Part shown: positions 37,454 through 46,557 of the stretch, in pieces
How the letters are laid out: each line of letters begins with the position of its first letter
Position numbering within the stretch: position 1 is the stretch's first letter
NCBI RefSeq assembly: GCF_014698755.1
Contig: NZ_JACJTO010000018.1
Span: 1-64,000, forward strand
Direction of reading: 5' to 3'
Length of the DNA stretch: 64,000 nt
From: Aphanizomenon flos-aquae FACHB-1287
GTDB taxonomy: Bacteria; Cyanobacteriota; Cyanobacteriia; Cyanobacteriales; Nostocaceae
Translations under genes and position numbers: made by a program
Notes under the pieces: generated by a model
Databases searched by the model: none
The model's input: only the letters and a program-made list of their open reading frames with translations
What the model was told of the DNA's origin: nothing

Positions 37454-39301
37454 TTAACCAGAAAATACTACCCGAAAACCACAAATTCTTAAACCACCAT
37501 CTGCTTCATTCCAACTTCTACTAGCGCTGCGACAAAGTTCAGCGCTAAAATTCCATGCACCACCTCTTAAAACCCGACGATGTTTATCACCTCCATCTTC
37601 CCATACACTACCATTTGTAGGTGCACCATGATAATTATTATGCCAAGAATCTGCACACCATTCCCAGACTAAACCGTGCATATCATATAAACCAAAAGCA
37701 TTAGCAACTTCAAAATAACCAACATTTGTTGTTTCTTTACGAAATCTACTTTTAGGTTCGACAGAATAAGTATCGCTACCACTACAGTTAATTAAATCGG
37801 AAGTAATTGTTTCTCCAAAATGAAAAGATGTGGTAGTTCCCCCACGACAAGCATATTCCCATTCAGCTTCACTGGGTAAACGATATTGTCTTCCAGTTTT
37901 GACGGATAATCTTGCACAAAATTCTACAGCTTCATACCAAGAAACATTTTCTACTGGCAAATTTGCACCTTTAAATTTTGATGGGTTGGGGTGCAATGGT
38001 TGTTTAATTTGAGGTAAAGCTACTACCGTTCTCCATTGTAATTGTGTAATAGGATATTTTCCCATAAAAAATGGTGGAACTATAACTTGATGTTGAGGAC
38101 GTTCATCATCATCACCTTCACAACTGAGAGAACCCATGATAAAATGTCCACTAGGAATTGATACCATTTCCAAAGTTGTATTTCTGCCTAATTCTTCTGC
38201 AAAATATTTAGTATTGCGTCTATCTCTGTTAACTTCTCTCCCAGAAGTATCTACAGTAATCACATAAAAATCGAAATTGTATAAGGGAGGTAAGGGAACA
38301 GTAATTTTTGCAGGAAGTTCGGGAGGTGGTGGTATTAATGCTTGTTGAGTAAAGGGAGAAAATTTGATAACTACGGGAGATTTAGGAGAGTTTAAATCAT
38401 CTAAAATATCCATTGCTGACTGATATCTATCATTAGCAAAATGTTGGAGTAATTTATCTAGAATCTGCCTTAATTCTTGACTAATATTAATTCTTTTGAT
38501 TTGCAATCTTTCTGTCCATAACCATTTAGCATTCATAGCATCATAAAGATGATCTTGAAGTTGTCCATAATCATCCTGAAATGGTAAATCTTGAGTTAAT
38601 AACCGTACACAAGTTACACCCAAAGCATATAAATCACTTGCTTGACAAGCAAAACCGGCCATTTGTTCTATTGGTGCATAACCAAGAGTATAAATAGCAG
38701 TTGCTTGTCTAGCTAAACTAGTTTGAGTAACTTGTTTTGCACCTCCAAAATCAATTAATACGGGTTTTTTATCACTATCTCGACGAATAATGTTTTCTGG
38801 TTTAATATCACGGTGAATGACATTATGTTTGTGAACAAAATCCAAAACTGGTAATAAATCAGCTAAAAGTTGCCTAATTTCTGTTTCAGAATAAGCTTGA
38901 TTTTGTAGTTCCTCTAGAAGAGTTTTACCAATTATAAATTCCTGCACTAAATATAAGCTAGAACCCTGTTCAAAATAAGCCAAAAGTCGCGGAATTTGAG
39001 AGTGATTTTCTCCCAAATCATACAATCTAAAAGCTTCTTCTTTGAAAAATTTCGCAGCTTTAGCACGTTGTCCAGTTCCTTGAACTTGGGGGAAAAATTG
39101 CTTAATTACACAAGGTGCATTCAGTCTATCTACATCTTCAGCAGCGTAGGTTCTGCTAAATCCACCTTCACCTAATAACCTCAAAACCCGGTAACGATTT
39201 CTTAGGGTTTCTCCAAAGTTATTTTCTTGACAACTGAGACAATATGTAGCGGTTTTCGGGTTGAAGGGGTTGGAACAATTGGGATTTTGACAAATTTGCA
39301 T
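37454..39301 (-). CDS. Ser/Thr protein kinase fused to an FGE-sulfatase (SUMF1) domain
   Basis: This 615-aa protein begins with a zinc-ribbon-like segment (CQNPNCSNPFNPKTATYCLSC). The Hanks kinase domain follows: LGEGGFSRTY, VIKQFFPQ, HRDIKPENII near 162, DFGGAKQV near 182. After a Pro-rich linker comes a formylglycine-generating-enzyme-like domain (MVSIPSGHFIMGS ... NLPVENVSWYEAVEFC ... YRLPSEAEWEYACRGG ... RVLRGGAWNFSAELCRSASR ... CGFRVV). This fusion is common in filamentous cyanobacteria. There is no membrane segment. Whether the FGE part is active or a binding module is unknown. Confidence 0.93.
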   Translation of the reverse strand: MQICQNPNCSNPFNPKTATYCLSCQENNFGETLRNRYRVLRLLGEGGFSRTYAAEDVDRLNAPCVIKQFFPQVQGTGQRAKAAKFFKEEAFRLYDLGENHSQIPRLLAYFEQGSSLYLVQEFIIGKTLLEELQNQAYSETEIRQLLADLLPVLDFVHKHNVIHRDIKPENIIRRDSDKKPVLIDFGGAKQVTQTSLARQATAIYTLGYAPIEQMAGFACQASDLYALGVTCVRLLTQDLPFQDDYGQLQDHLYDAMNAKWLWTERLQIKRINISQELRQILDKLLQHFANDRYQSAMDILDDLNSPKSPVVIKFSPFTQQALIPPPPELPAKITVPLPPLYNFDFYVITVDTSGREVNRDRRNTKYFAEELGRNTTLEMVSIPSGHFIMGSLSCEGDDDERPQHQVIVPPFFMGKYPITQLQWRTVVALPQIKQPLHPNPSKFKGANLPVENVSWYEAVEFCARLSVKTGRQYRLPSEAEWEYACRGGTTTSFHFGETITSDLINCSGSDTYSVEPKSRFRKETTNVGYFEVANAFGLYDMHGLVWEWCADSWHNNYHGAPTNGSVWEDGGDKHRRVLRGGAWNFSAELCRSASRSWNEADGGLRICGFRVVFSG

Positions 39302-39757
39302 AGAAGTTGGGAAAATAGCATCCTGTAAAAGTAATCCCCAATTTTATTAATTTGTCAAAATGATTTTGATTGTTGTTAGAAAAAAATAGTCAAAATATAA
39401 ATTAGTTTATGGGGGAAGGTGAAAAAATCTAAGTTTTGATTTACTTATAAATAACACTTTCAGTTAGAAAAATCTGTGCTGTTTGTTGCACAGATTCTAA
39501 TTTTTTTCTTAGTCTATTTACTGCTTTGTTGGTTTTTATACTTCAACTCAACCTACAAATCTACAAATCAAAGTTTTTCCAATTTGGACTAAGTACAGAA
39601 GCAAAACTTTCTAGAAATTTGGTATAGAGTGTCTATTTAATTAAGATCCCTGTGGGGAATACTAGCAGGAGTATTTAAGGGTAGAAAAAATCAAGGTAAA
39701 ATACATAAATTCTCTTTTATATTATTGAATAATTTGATAATTACCATTGTAGTAGAT

Positions 39758-39786
39758 TTGACAAGATTTTATGATTCTGGTATATT
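39758..39786 (+). promoter_or_regulatory. Consensus promoter without an obvious gene (TTGACA - 17 - TATATT)
   Basis: TTGACA (39758-39763) and TATATT (39781-39786) with ideal spacing. A transcript starting near 39794 would run into the inverted repeat at 39959-40020 and could be a small RNA of about 225 nt. Confidence 0.5.
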
Positions 39787-39958
39787 TATGCAGAGTCCTT
39801 CAGACGATATTCGTTTAGTAGGCCTTAATTTGGATGAATATTGTCAACAAAAACACAAGGCTGAATCATTGAAGAAAGCAACTCATCGAAATTACAAAGA
39901 CCCTAATTCTTTGTATTGTGTTAACCCTAATTGAGAATACACAGTTATTAGCATAACA

Positions 39959-40020
39959 AGTGCTAAAGAACCACAATAAATAAAATCAATAAAGACCTAG
40001 ATTTGTGGAGATTTAGCACT
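39959..40020. repeat. Two-step inverted repeat
   Basis: AGTGCTAAA/TTTAGCACT (9 bp), then a 3x3 internal loop (GAA/AGA), then CCACAA/TTGTGG (6 bp) around a 26-nt loop. It could be an RNA fold or a MITE-like palindrome. Confidence 0.55.
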
Positions 40021-40100
40021 GCTAAACCGCTCCGTATTCAGGATATCTGAGATTGTGGGATAGGATTTCAAGATTGGGAAAATACCTACCCTACAATGAT

Positions 40101-41744
40101 TTAAATTTCGCAGCTTAACTCACCGGCTTTTTTAGTAAAACGGCGATTTTCTCGATAATCTACCCGACAATCTATCACCGCTGGAACATCTTGCGCGAGT
40201 GCTTCTTTAAGTAGGGGAACAAAGTCTGCTACAGATTCCACTCGATAACCTTTTAATCCCATACTTTCGGCAAATTTGACAAAATCAGGATTACCAAAAT
40301 GGACAAAAGATGAGTTACCAGCCCCAAATTGATTTTCTTGTTTCCACTCAATTAAACCATAGCCACCGTCATTAAAAATCAAAGTTACAAATGGTGTTCC
40401 AACTCGCAAAGCTGTTTCTAATTCTTGACAATTCATCATAAAACCACCGTCACCAGTAGCAGCGACAACTTTACGATTGGGATAGACTAATTTGGCTGCT
40501 AATGCACCAGGAATAGCAATACCCATGGCTGCAAAACCATTAGAAATAATGCAGGTATTGGGACTATGACAATGATAATGTCTAGCAATCCACATTTTAT
40601 GTGCACCAACATCAGAAATCACAATATCATCTGGTCCCATAACTTGCCGCAAATCATAAATTAATTTTTGCGGTTTAATAGGAAATTCATCATCTTTAGC
40701 GTATTCTTCATAATCATCCCGAATATTAGCACGTAAGCCGATAGAATAGGGATTGGGTTTATTATGTCTATCTGCTAATTTTAATATCTCATTCAAAGAA
40801 TCAGAAATATCTCCCACTATTTCTACTTGGGGAATATAACTACTATCAATTTCTGAAGAAGTTGCTGCTACATGAATAATAGGAATAGTCCCTTCAGGGT
40901 TCCATTTTTTGGGAGAAAATTCAATTAAATCATAGCCGATAGCTATAACTAAATCTGTATTATCAAAACCGCAGGTAATAAAATCTCGTTGTTGTAATCC
41001 CACAGACCAAAGCGCTAAAGGATGAGTATAGGGAATTACTCCTTTACCCATAAAAGTATTTACAACAGGAATATTCATTTGGGTAGCAAATTGGGTGACA
41101 GCGTCGCTAGATTTAGCCCTAATTGCACCATTTCCTACTAAAATAATGGGATTAATTGCTTGGGAAATTGTCGCAGCAGCAGCGCGAATACTAGCAAAGG
41201 AAGCATAGGTTTTTTCACTATTATCCTTATTTAAAGGTTTGCCTTCTACGGGCATAGCGGCTATATTTTCCGGTAAGTCAATATGAACTGCACCGGGTTT
41301 TTCTGTTTGCGATCTTTTGAAAGCTTTTCTGACAACTTCAGGTGTAATACTCGGTCTAACAATCTGTTTATTCCACTTAGTAACTGGGGCAAACATAGCC
41401 ACCAAATCTAAATATTGATGGGATTCAATGTGCATTCTATCTGTTCCCACCTGGCCTGTAATTGCTACTAATGGCGCACCATCTAAATTAGCATCTGCTA
41501 CTCCTGTCATTAAATTAGTTGCCCCTGGTCCAAGAGTAGAAAGACATACTCCGGCTTTTCCTGTTAATCTACCATAAACATCGGCCATGAATGCTGCACC
41601 CTGTTCATGACGGGTGGTAATAAATTGAATTGATGATGTTTTTAAAGCTTCTAAAACGTGCAGATTTTCCTCTCCAGGAAGTCCAAAAACATATTGAACT
41701 CCTTCATTTTCTAAACACTGTACTAATAATTCTGCGGTATTCAT
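40101..41744 (-). CDS. 2-Oxoglutarate decarboxylase (TPP enzyme, acetolactate-synthase-like)
   Basis: A 547-aa thiamine-diphosphate enzyme: catalytic Glu in VFGLPGEENLHVLEAL, ThDP/metal motif in VAATGDGGFMMNCQELETAL with NDGGYG. By sequence it looks like catabolic acetolactate synthase. Its pairing with succinic semialdehyde dehydrogenase matches Synechococcus 7002 A2770/A2771 and Anabaena all3555/all3556, where this gene is the 2-oxoglutarate decarboxylase that closes the TCA cycle. The frame is open into the upstream heptamer repeat, but that part (ITNYQLP repeated) is not protein; ATG at MNTAELLVQ is the start. No Shine-Dalgarno: the repeat ends six bases before it. Confidence 0.9.
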   Translation of the reverse strand: MNTAELLVQCLENEGVQYVFGLPGEENLHVLEALKTSSIQFITTRHEQGAAFMADVYGRLTGKAGVCLSTLGPGATNLMTGVADANLDGAPLVAITGQVGTDRMHIESHQYLDLVAMFAPVTKWNKQIVRPSITPEVVRKAFKRSQTEKPGAVHIDLPENIAAMPVEGKPLNKDNSEKTYASFASIRAAAATISQAINPIILVGNGAIRAKSSDAVTQFATQMNIPVVNTFMGKGVIPYTHPLALWSVGLQQRDFITCGFDNTDLVIAIGYDLIEFSPKKWNPEGTIPIIHVAATSSEIDSSYIPQVEIVGDISDSLNEILKLADRHNKPNPYSIGLRANIRDDYEEYAKDDEFPIKPQKLIYDLRQVMGPDDIVISDVGAHKMWIARHYHCHSPNTCIISNGFAAMGIAIPGALAAKLVYPNRKVVAATGDGGFMMNCQELETALRVGTPFVTLIFNDGGYGLIEWKQENQFGAGNSSFVHFGNPDFVKFAESMGLKGYRVESVADFVPLLKEALAQDVPAVIDCRVDYRENRRFTKKAGELSCEI

Positions 41745-41750
41745 AATTTT

Positions 41751-41848
41751 GGTAATTGGTAATTGGTAATTGGTAATTGGTAATTGGTAATTGGTAATTG
41801 GTAATTGGTAATTGGTAATTGGTAATTGGTAATTGGTAATTGGTAATT
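41751..41848. repeat. Heptamer tandem repeat GGTAATT x 14
   Basis: Fourteen perfect copies (98 bp) with no interruptions, an STRR of the Nostocales type. It fills the gap between the dehydrogenase and decarboxylase genes and ends six bases from the decarboxylase ATG, so it forms the decarboxylase leader. Perfect arrays of this kind can change copy number. Confidence 0.97.
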
Positions 41849-41930
41849 GCTTAATTTTTTTCTTTCTTCTCTCTTTCTCCTGAACTCCTGTACGGGCGAA
41901 CCGCAGTACGGATAAACGGTCGTCCTGTAA

Positions 41931-41950
41931 GGGCGAACGGCCGTTCGCCC
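41931..41950. repeat. Perfect 20-bp palindrome GGGCGAACGGCCGTTCGCCC
   Basis: A dispersed GC-rich palindrome common in cyanobacterial genomes. It directly follows the dehydrogenase stop, the TAG of which borders the repeat (TAGGGGCGAACGG). A related half-site (GTACGGGCGAACCG) lies 40 bp further left. Confidence 0.85.
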
Positions 41951-43318
41951 CTACTTCACCCAAATGGTCTTGATATTCACAAATTCATGAATACCTTGAA
42001 TACTTAATTCTCGTCCGTAGCCAGAACGTTTAATGCCACCAAAAGGTAAACGAGGATCAGATTTGACCATGCTGTTAATAAATACTGCCCCGGCTTCAAT
42101 TTCTTGAATTAGGTGATTTTGTTCTTCTGTATTTGTTGTCCATGCACTTGCACCTAAACCAAATGGAGTATCATTCGCTAGTTTAATGGCCGCTTCGATA
42201 TCAGGAACTCGGAATAATAATGCCACAGGACCAAAAAATTCTTCTTGAGCAATTGGTGTATCAACAGGAATATCTATGATAATTGTTGGCGGGTAAAAGT
42301 TCCCTGGCATTTCTGTTAAAGAATGTCCACCTGTGAGGATTTTTCCACCACTTTTAACGGCTTTTTTAACTTGTTCGTCTAATTCTTGGAGAATATCAAA
42401 AGTTGCCAATGGTCCCAAATCTGTATCTAAGTCCATAGGATTACCAATTTTCAGAGCTTGAAATTTTTCTAACAGCAATTTTTGAAATTTATCAGCAACA
42501 GCCTCAGCAATAATAAAGCGTTTAGCCGCAATACAAGATTGTCCATTATTCAACATTCTCGCTGTAACTGCGGTAGAAACTGCTGTTTCTAAATCAGCAC
42601 TTTCTAAAACAATAAATGGGTCACTACCTCCCAATTCTAAAACAGTTTTTTTGATTTGTTTCCCAGATGCAACCGCTAGGGATATTCCCGCTGGTTCACT
42701 ACCTGTTAAAGTAGCAGCTTTAACCCGATTATCAGCCATTAAATCGCTAACTTGAGCAGCCCCAATTAACAATGTTTGAAATACACCTGTCGGAAAACCT
42801 CCACGGTTGATAATATCTGCAATTGCCAGGGCGCACTGTGGTACATTAGATGCGTGTTTGAGTAAGCCCACGTTGCCCGCCATGAGTGCTGGTGCTGCAA
42901 ACCGGAAAACTTGCCAAAAGGGAAAATTCCAGGGCATGACGGCGAGAATTACGCCTAAAGGTTGATATTTTATAAAACTATGAGCAGCATCGGTTTTAAT
43001 GGTGACATCAGCAAGAAAACTAGGGGCATTTTCGGCGTAATAACGACAAACAAGGGCGCATTTTTCAACTTCAGCGATAGCCGCTTTTAATGTTTTACCC
43101 ATTTCCAGGGTCATCAATTTCCCTAAATCTGCCTTTTCTTGGTCTAAAATTATTGCTGTCTGTTCTAACCAGTGGGAGCGCTCTAAAAAACTGGTCTGAC
43201 GATATTTTTCAAAAGCCTTTCCTGCTATATCTAATTTAGCAGCAATTTCTGAATTTTTCAGCGGCTCAAAAGTTTTCAGTGTTTCCCCAGTGGTAGGGTT
43301 AATACTAGCTATAGCCAT
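41951..43318 (-). CDS. Succinic semialdehyde dehydrogenase
   Basis: This 455-aa NAD(P)-dependent aldehyde dehydrogenase has WNFPFWQVFRFAAPALMAGN, the active-site Glu in LELGGSDPF and the catalytic Cys in MLNNGQSCIAAKRF. The product is succinate from the semialdehyde made by the neighbouring 2-oxoglutarate decarboxylase, completing the cyanobacterial TCA bypass. I start at MAIASINP because GGGAGG lies 7 nt upstream, inside an open frame that reaches an earlier ATG. It is the first gene of the pair on the minus strand. Confidence 0.92.
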   Translation of the reverse strand: MAIASINPTTGETLKTFEPLKNSEIAAKLDIAGKAFEKYRQTSFLERSHWLEQTAIILDQEKADLGKLMTLEMGKTLKAAIAEVEKCALVCRYYAENAPSFLADVTIKTDAAHSFIKYQPLGVILAVMPWNFPFWQVFRFAAPALMAGNVGLLKHASNVPQCALAIADIINRGGFPTGVFQTLLIGAAQVSDLMADNRVKAATLTGSEPAGISLAVASGKQIKKTVLELGGSDPFIVLESADLETAVSTAVTARMLNNGQSCIAAKRFIIAEAVADKFQKLLLEKFQALKIGNPMDLDTDLGPLATFDILQELDEQVKKAVKSGGKILTGGHSLTEMPGNFYPPTIIIDIPVDTPIAQEEFFGPVALLFRVPDIEAAIKLANDTPFGLGASAWTTNTEEQNHLIQEIEAGAVFINSMVKSDPRLPFGGIKRSGYGRELSIQGIHEFVNIKTIWVK

Positions 43319-43512
43319 TACCTGACCTCCCATTAAAAAATAGTTTGAGGTAGTTTACTAATGTTATACACATTCACCACAGAAGCTAACACAAAAATTG
43401 TACTGGAAACAACCTTTTTTAAAAAATAATTTGTCATTAAATCAATACTTGCGCCAATTTGTCACATATTAGGTCATAAAACTTATAAAATTGGGATGGC
43501 TTCAAGATAATT

Positions 43513-44436
43513 TTAGCAAGGGTATTGCAAATTACTCTTACTTCTGTCCTGTAAACCACCAGTATGAATTAAAAGTAAAGATTCCGACTCAAAAAATCCT
43601 TTTGCTATTAAATCCATAACTCCATAAAACATTTTTCCTGTGTATATATAATCTAAAGGTATATGATGTTGTTCTTGAAAATCTTGACAAAATAGTTTTA
43701 ACTTATTATTTATCTTAGCATAACCACCAAAATGATAATCAGATATAAGTTGCCAAGGTGCGGGAGAATTAATGGGTGTGGGTAAGTCAGAATTTAGGTA
43801 ATTTTTTAGTAAGTCATTAATATCTTGATTGAGAAAATCACCACCTTTTAAAACAGGAAAACCAATTACTTTTTGTGATTGATTTAATGATAGTATTATT
43901 CCTGCTAATGTTGTTCCTGTACCGCAAGCTAAACAAATAGTATTAAATCCTTCAATTGTTTCTAGTATCTCTATACAACCACGCATACCATTTAAATTAC
44001 AACCTCCTTCAGGAATAATAAATACTTTCCCAAATCGCTGTTTTAATTGGTTTTGTAATTCTTCTGTATGACGTTGTTTATATGTTTGACGATCAATATA
44101 TACTAATTCCATACCTTGTGTAACTGCAAATTGTAAAGTAGAATTTAAAGGACTATTTTCTTCTCCACGAATTACCCCAATAGTGCGGAGTCCAAAAATA
44201 TTTCCTGCGGCTGCGGTAGCATAAATATGATTAGAATAAGCACCTCCAAAGGTCAAAATCGTAGATAAATTTTTCTCCTGAGCTTCTACAAGATTATATT
44301 TTAGTTTAAACCATTTATTCCCGTTAATTTGGGGGTGCATAAGATCAAGACGCAAGACGTATAATTTAACATCTGCTTTATGTGCAATTTGACTATTAAT
44401 TTTTTGAATAAGTGGCGGAAAAAAAATTGACGACAT
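43513..44436 (-). CDS. PLP-dependent ACC deaminase / D-cysteine desulfhydrase family protein
   Basis: The 307-aa fold-type II PLP enzyme carries the cofactor Lys in NGNKWFKLKYNL, the substrate motif FGGAYSNHIYATAAAG and a phosphate loop in ACGTGTTLAGI. Bacterial homologues act on D-cysteine or 1-aminocyclopropane-1-carboxylate, and the specificity cannot be decided here. A little shorter than average, but all motifs are present. Its start is 48 bp from that of the divergent PPOX gene. Confidence 0.88.
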   Translation of the reverse strand: MSSIFFPPLIQKINSQIAHKADVKLYVLRLDLMHPQINGNKWFKLKYNLVEAQEKNLSTILTFGGAYSNHIYATAAAGNIFGLRTIGVIRGEENSPLNSTLQFAVTQGMELVYIDRQTYKQRHTEELQNQLKQRFGKVFIIPEGGCNLNGMRGCIEILETIEGFNTICLACGTGTTLAGIILSLNQSQKVIGFPVLKGGDFLNQDINDLLKNYLNSDLPTPINSPAPWQLISDYHFGGYAKINNKLKLFCQDFQEQHHIPLDYIYTGKMFYGVMDLIAKGFFESESLLLIHTGGLQDRSKSNLQYPC

Positions 44437-44484
44437 TTCCTAAAAAGGTTATTCTTTACTAGAATAGTACAAAATACTAAATTT

Positions 44485-45051
44485 ATGGCTAAAGTTTTTG
44501 ATTTTATCACCGAAGAATTGCAAAAGTTCATTATCACTCAACAAATATTTTTTGTCGGAACTGCACCTCTGAGTTCTACAGGCCATATTAACCTTTCTCC
44601 CAAAGGTTTAGACAGTTTTCGCATTCTTTCCCCCCACCGAATTGGTTATTTAGATGTAACAGGTAGCGGTAATGAAACATCCGCTCATTTACAGGAAAAT
44701 GGGCGAATAACCTTGATGTTTTGTGCTTTTCAAGATCCTCCCTGTATTCTCCGTCTTTATGGTCAAGGACAAACTATATTACCGGATTCTAACGACTGGA
44801 ATTCTCTCTATCCTTTATTTCCTCCTCTTCCGGGAACTCGACAAATTATTATTGCAGATATTGAACGAGTGCAAACTTCCTGTGGGTTTGGTGTTCCCCT
44901 CTATGAATGTCTTGGCCAAAGAGATACTTTAGTTAATTGGGCTAACAAAAAAGGGGAAAAAGGAATTAAGGAATATCAACAAAAGAACAATCTTATCAGT
45001 ATTGATGGTTTATCAACTCCTTTGCATAAATCGCCGAATTTAGGTGATTAA
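44485..45051 (+). CDS. Pyridoxamine 5'-phosphate oxidase family protein
   Basis: A 188-aa split-barrel flavin-binding protein of the PPOX-like group: FVGTAPLSSTGHINLSPKG, DVTGSGNETSAHLQENGRITLMF and CGFGVPLYE are typical. Members bind FMN, F420 or haem, and the substrate is unknown. Divergent from the PLP enzyme gene and closely followed by a GNAT gene, which may be cotranscribed. Confidence 0.88.
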   Translation: MAKVFDFITEELQKFIITQQIFFVGTAPLSSTGHINLSPKGLDSFRILSPHRIGYLDVTGSGNETSAHLQENGRITLMFCAFQDPPCILRLYGQGQTILPDSNDWNSLYPLFPPLPGTRQIIIADIERVQTSCGFGVPLYECLGQRDTLVNWANKKGEKGIKEYQQKNNLISIDGLSTPLHKSPNLGD

Positions 45052-45064
45052 TAAAATTAAAACC

Positions 45065-45472
45065 ATGAATTATCAAGTAGTTAACCAATTGAATGAAACC
45101 CAAATTTCCCAACTTGTAGAATTATACAAAAATGAATTTTGGAGTAAAAACAGAACATATCAAGGTGTTGTCAAAATGTTGGCTGCATCTGATATTATTA
45201 TCGCTTTAATAAATCAAGAAAAAGAACTAATTGGTTTTTGTCGGATTCTGACTGATTTTGTTTATCGCGGAGTTCTTTATGATGTCATTATTAAATCTAA
45301 TTATAGAACAATGGGATTTGGTGCTAAATTATTAAATGAAGTCATTAATCATCCCCAATTAAAAGAAGTTGAAAATATTGCTCTTTTCTGTTTACCAGAA
45401 ATGATTCCATTTTATCAAAATTGGGGTTTTACTGATGTTATCAAATTAGAATTAATGTACCGTTATCAATAA
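45065..45472 (+). CDS. GNAT family N-acetyltransferase
   Basis: This 135-aa single GNAT domain has an N-terminal NYQVVNQLNETQISQLVELY, a beta-strand LIGFCRILTDF, the acetyl-CoA loop in SNYRTMGFGAKLLNEVI (a variant of RxxGxG) and a C-terminal FYQNWGF. The acceptor is unknown. It starts 13 bp after the PPOX stop, and the RNase H gene follows it by 17 bp, so the three look like one transcript. Confidence 0.88.
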   Translation: MNYQVVNQLNETQISQLVELYKNEFWSKNRTYQGVVKMLAASDIIIALINQEKELIGFCRILTDFVYRGVLYDVIIKSNYRTMGFGAKLLNEVINHPQLKEVENIALFCLPEMIPFYQNWGFTDVIKLELMYRYQ

Positions 45473-45489
45473 TATAGCAATTCTTGATC

Positions 45490-46395
45490 ATGTCTAATCA
45501 ACGCATAATTGAAAGTATATACACAGATGGTGCTTGTACAGGTAATCCCGGTCCTGGGGGTTGGGGTATAGTAGTCTATTTTGATGATGGTTCAATTCAT
45601 GAAATGGGTGATTCAGCCCAGTATACTACTAATAATAAAATGGAAATGCAAGCAGCGATCGCTGCCTTAGAATTTTTCAAATTATCTAGACAAACTCAAC
45701 CTATTACCCTGTACACTGATAGCGAGTATCTGATTAATTCTATTACCAAATGGATGCCAGGTTGGAAAAAGAAGGGTTGGAAAAAATCAGATGGTAATCC
45801 TGTCCAAAATCAAGATCTTTTGGAAATTCTTGATCAACTCAATAGCCGACTGATACAATGGCAACACGTCCGAGGACATTCTGGTAATATTGGTAATGAA
45901 CGCTGTGATGTCATTGCGCGTTCTTTCGCAAACCACAAAATCCCCCACCTAAAACAGTCATTACCCGAATTGCTTCACGAAACTTTACCTAAAATTGGGG
46001 AAATAAGCGTAGCAAAAGTATCTGAAAATACAAGCTCTACAATAATTAATCAAAATACACTGGAAAGCAGTCCCTCCGCATTAGATATAAACACTATGGA
46101 ATCATTTACAACACCGACCGCGACGACAACCAACGAACAACCTACAGAAATCAGGGTTTTACAACTTCGCAACTTACTAGAAACCTTGCGTATTGCGGAT
46201 GAAATTGCCGAAAAAGGCTACCTAATTACTAGTTCAGAATTAGCAGACCTAATGAGTGTCCACTCTAGCGCCGTTACCAGCCGTGGTGACGAATGGCGTT
46301 GGCGAAATTGGATAGTTTCACGGGTAAGACGTGAAGGTAATCAAATTCTCTGGGAACTCGAACGTGGAGACAAAGTAGAAATAGAAATAGAGTAA
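45490..46395 (+). CDS. rnhA: Ribonuclease HI with extra C-terminal domain
   Basis: RNase HI cuts RNA in RNA-DNA hybrids. The four acidic residues are present: D13 (YTDGACTGNPG), E52 (NNKMEMQAA), D77 (LYTDSEYL) and D140 (NERCDVIAR), with His in VRGHSGN. The normal domain ends near residue 160. About 140 further residues follow: a Ser/Thr-rich linker and a conserved domain (LETLRIADEIAEKGYLITSS ... WRWRNWIVSRVRREG) that also occurs in other cyanobacterial proteins and looks like a helix-turn-helix. I prefer ATG at MSNQ over the in-frame TTG just upstream. Confidence 0.93.
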   Translation: MSNQRIIESIYTDGACTGNPGPGGWGIVVYFDDGSIHEMGDSAQYTTNNKMEMQAAIAALEFFKLSRQTQPITLYTDSEYLINSITKWMPGWKKKGWKKSDGNPVQNQDLLEILDQLNSRLIQWQHVRGHSGNIGNERCDVIARSFANHKIPHLKQSLPELLHETLPKIGEISVAKVSENTSSTIINQNTLESSPSALDINTMESFTTPTATTTNEQPTEIRVLQLRNLLETLRIADEIAEKGYLITSSELADLMSVHSSAVTSRGDEWRWRNWIVSRVRREGNQILWELERGDKVEIEIE

Positions 46396-46557
46396 AATAC
46401 CTCGCACACCTTCAGGGTGTGTACTTCATTAAACTGGGAAACGCTATAATTATTTTCTGGAATGTTTAGCTCCGGTTTATTTCCAAGCTAGGAAACAAGC
46501 AATTAACGTATGTTGAGTATAATAAATAAAGAATATTGAAATTTAGGACAGTGAAAA

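Larger units (their letters stand above)
39302..40100. other. 800-bp spacer with an orphan promoter
   Basis: No convincing gene. A weak plus-strand frame (39788-39934, MQSPSDDIRLVGLNLDEYCQ, then a polar end) has no ribosome site and starts too close to the -10 element to be the product of that promoter. A long inverted repeat lies at 39959-40020. Confidence 0.45.

Noticed and set aside
39788-39934. 48-aa plus-strand frame after the orphan promoter
   Set aside because: Its ATG lies next to the -10 element and would not be in the transcript; no Shine-Dalgarno.
41745-41963. N-terminal extension of the decarboxylase through the heptamer array
   Set aside because: It would read ITNYQLP over and over from repeat DNA; the homologous start is MNTAELLVQ.
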